DNA of 7,511 nt, from contig PLBZ01000058.1 in assembly GCA_003134675.1 (NCBI GenBank), positions 2,049 through 9,559 of the forward strand, given 5' to 3'. Source of the stretch: Solirubrobacterales bacterium. GTDB taxonomy: Bacteria > Actinomycetota > Thermoleophilia > Solirubrobacterales > Solirubrobacteraceae. Shown here piece by piece: positions 5,929 to 7,511 of this stretch; the first letter of the stretch is position 1, and every line of letters begins with the position of its first letter. The translations under genes were made by a program, and so were the position numbers. The notes beneath the pieces are model-generated. The model was given only the letters and a program-made list of their open reading frames with translations, made no database searches and was not told the DNA's origin.

Positions 5929-7511
5929 AGCTGCACTGTCTTGATCACCAGCAGCAACACTGCCACCACGAGATAGCCGCGCAGCAAGAGCATTCCCGCC
6001 TTGCGCCCGGGCGAGAACACCGGGCGCTCGAGCAGTGCAAGCGGAGGCATCGTCCAGGTGTGGCGCTTGTCCTTGGGGATCTCCGCAGACTCAGCCGCCC
6101 GCATCGCCGGGTGGGGCCTGCGATACAGGACATAGATCGCCATCCCCCCCAGGCCCACCAGAAGGACAAGGGATAGGTAGATGAAGAGCTGCGTCACGTC
6201 GATCTTCGGGAACATCGTGCTTGCCATCAGAATCAGCGATAGCTCCACGAGGACTCCCACGATCAACGCCGCGATGACGTTCAGCCAGGGCGCATTCACC
6301 CACGGCCCCAACACCTCTCGATCGTTACACAGCAGCAGCAGGAAAACCGTCGCGCTGGGCAGCAGGACCCCAGCCAGCGCCTGCACCGAGGTGGTGATCA
6401 GTCCCAGCGGCGCCCCCGGGATCAACACGATGCCAGCCGCGGCCATCACCATCAGCGTGAAGCTCGCGTAAAAGAGCTTGGCGTCCAATGGCCCGCGGTT
6501 CAGCGAGTGCTTGGCGCCAAACACGTCCCCGAAGGCGTAGGAGGTAGCCAACGTCACCGCCGCCGCCCCGATCAGCGACGCGTTGAGCAACACGATCGCG
6601 AACAGCGTGCCGGCGCTCGACCCCAGGCGATGGCCCAGCTGCGTGGCGACCGTGCCCGCATCGCCAAAATGACCAAAATCGGGCGTCCCGGCGAAAGCGA
6701 ACGCGGTGAGGGCGATCAGCGCCCCCGCGCCGATCACCACCACGAACGCGCCGATCACCGTGTCCGCGCGCTCGTAGTTGATCCAGCGCGGCGTGATCCG
6801 CTTGTCGATGATGTTCGACTGCTGAAAGAACAGCTGCCAGGGCGCGACTGTAGTCCCCACGATCGCGATTATCAACAGCACGGCCGTCGAGCCGAAGCCG
6901 CCGTGGATGCCCGGAACGAACGTGTGGTGCACCAGATCCCCGACCCGCGGGTGGGCCAGTATCAGCAGCGGAATGACAAGGAAGTTGGCGAGGATGAACA
7001 CATACATGAAGCGCTCCCAGCTGCGAAAGCTGCCCGTGGAGGTGATCCCGATCAGCGTCGCCGCCGCGATCGGCACCGCCAGGTACTTGCTCACGCCGAA
7101 ATATCCAAGCGCGAGGCTCACGCCGATGAACTCTGTGACGATCGTCAGGAAGTTGAGGATGAACAGGTCGCCCACCGAGAACCATCCCCAGAAGCGGCCG
7201 AAGCGCTCATTGATCAGGCGTGCGTGCCCAACGCCGGTAACCGCGCCCAGGCGAATCACCATCTCCTGATTGACGATCAGCACCGGGATCAGCAGCAACA
7301 ACACCCACAGCAGGCTCGTGCCGTAGTTCTGCCCCGCCTGCGCATACGTGGAGACACCGCCCGCATCGTTGTCGCCGACCATCACGATCAGGCCGGGGCC
7401 CATGATCGCGAGCAGCGCCATCGCTCGCGAACGCCACCCGTGGCGCTCGCCGCTGTCGTGCATCCTGATCGTGCCGAGCGCCCCCCGGATGTCGCCGATG
7501 TGGGCCTCGTC
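5919..7511 (-). CDS. Nramp-family divalent metal transporter, divergent metal site (5' end outside window)
   Basis: At least 530 residues with about eleven or twelve membrane helices of the SLC11/Nramp (LeuT) fold. Numbered from the first in-window ATG (7463), helix 1 reads GPGLIVMVGDNDAGG, with DAGG (33-36) where canonical Nramps have DPGN. Helix 6 reads GTTVAPWQLFFQQS, with APW (207-209) where they have MPH. The metal-contacting Asp is kept, while the Asn and the soft-metal Met are replaced. GAVTGVGHARLI (73-84) and the IVTEFIGVSLAL stretch (108-119) are typical of the superfamily. A C-terminal extension (about 450-514) has a cytoplasmic linker and one more helix. The frame stays open from 7463 to the window edge, encoding DEAHIGDIRGALGTIR, which looks like real protein. 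No ATG or GTG occurs there and no good Shine-Dalgarno sequence precedes 7463, so the true start is probably outside. The transported ion is unknown; loss of Met argues against classical Mn/Fe selectivity, and Mg is a possibility. Confidence 0.88.
   Translation of the reverse strand, partial: DEAHIGDIRGALGTIRMHDSGERHGWRSRAMALLAIMGPGLIVMVGDNDAGGVSTYAQAGQNYGTSLLWVLLLLIPVLIVNQEMVIRLGAVTGVGHARLINERFGRFWGWFSVGDLFILNFLTIVTEFIGVSLALGYFGVSKYLAVPIAAATLIGITSTGSFRSWERFMYVFILANFLVIPLLILAHPRVGDLVHHTFVPGIHGGFGSTAVLLIIAIVGTTVAPWQLFFQQSNIIDKRITPRWINYERADTVIGAFVVVIGAGALIALTAFAFAGTPDFGHFGDAGTVATQLGHRLGSSAGTLFAIVLLNASLIGAAAVTLATSYAFGDVFGAKHSLNRGPLDAKLFYASFTLMVMAAAGIVLIPGAPLGLITTSVQALAGVLLPSATVFLLLLCNDREVLGPWVNAPWLNVIAALIVGVLVELSLILMASTMFPKIDVTQLFIYLSLVLLVGLGGMAIYVLYRRPHPAMRAAESAEIPKDKRHTWTMPPLALLERPVFSPGRKAGMLLLRGYLVVAVLLLVIKTVQLGH

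Noticed and set aside
6325..7185. A 286-codon minus-strand frame inside the transporter gene
   Set aside because: It is a frame-shifted copy of the transporter's own strand, rich in Arg, Gly and Asp, without membrane segments or motifs.

Overview
This is a GC-rich bacterial window with codon use and protein flavour (Ala/Arg/Leu-rich, regular Asp/Glu) that suggest a high-GC actinobacterium. My impression is a Thermoleophilia/Solirubrobacterales-like lineage, because the LysR, RmuC and Nramp-like proteins resemble what I remember from that group. The lineage call is inference. There is no sign of phage, insertion sequence, CRISPR or RNA gene; this looks like chromosomal housekeeping plus cell-envelope genes.

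Layout, left to right. The left edge holds the first 44 codons of trigger factor (tig, minus strand, runs off the window). After a 177-bp non-coding gap comes a two-domain universal stress protein (minus). It is transcribed away from a LysR-type regulator (plus). The 145-bp gap between them carries a perfect 7-bp dyad with a classic T-N11-A core and further AT-rich dyads, the expected layout of a LysR regulator controlling its divergent neighbour. rmuC (plus) follows. Its 3' end overlaps by 116 bp the 3' end of a minus-strand nine-helix membrane protein.

That membrane protein is the most interesting gene. It has nine predicted helices, an Asp in helix 6, a GYGD motif in helix 7 and an LPATVP motif at the start of helix 9. 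This is the arrangement of GxGD intramembrane aspartyl proteases (presenilin/signal peptide peptidase, MEROPS A22), and its charge pattern predicts the signal-peptide-peptidase orientation. It starts head-to-head, with almost no gap, with a two-gene plus-strand operon. The first gene encodes a membrane-anchored DsbA-like thiol oxidoreductase (CPSC) and the second an exported polysaccharide deacetylase (NodB fold); they are joined as TAGATG.

The right fifth is a divergent Nramp-family transporter (minus). It lacks the canonical DPGN and MPH metal-site motifs, having DAGG and APW instead, and its reading frame stays open past the window edge.

The middle cluster (membrane protease candidate, DsbA-like, deacetylase) points to cell-envelope or exported-protein work. 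The link between the protease candidate and its neighbours is inferred only from position.
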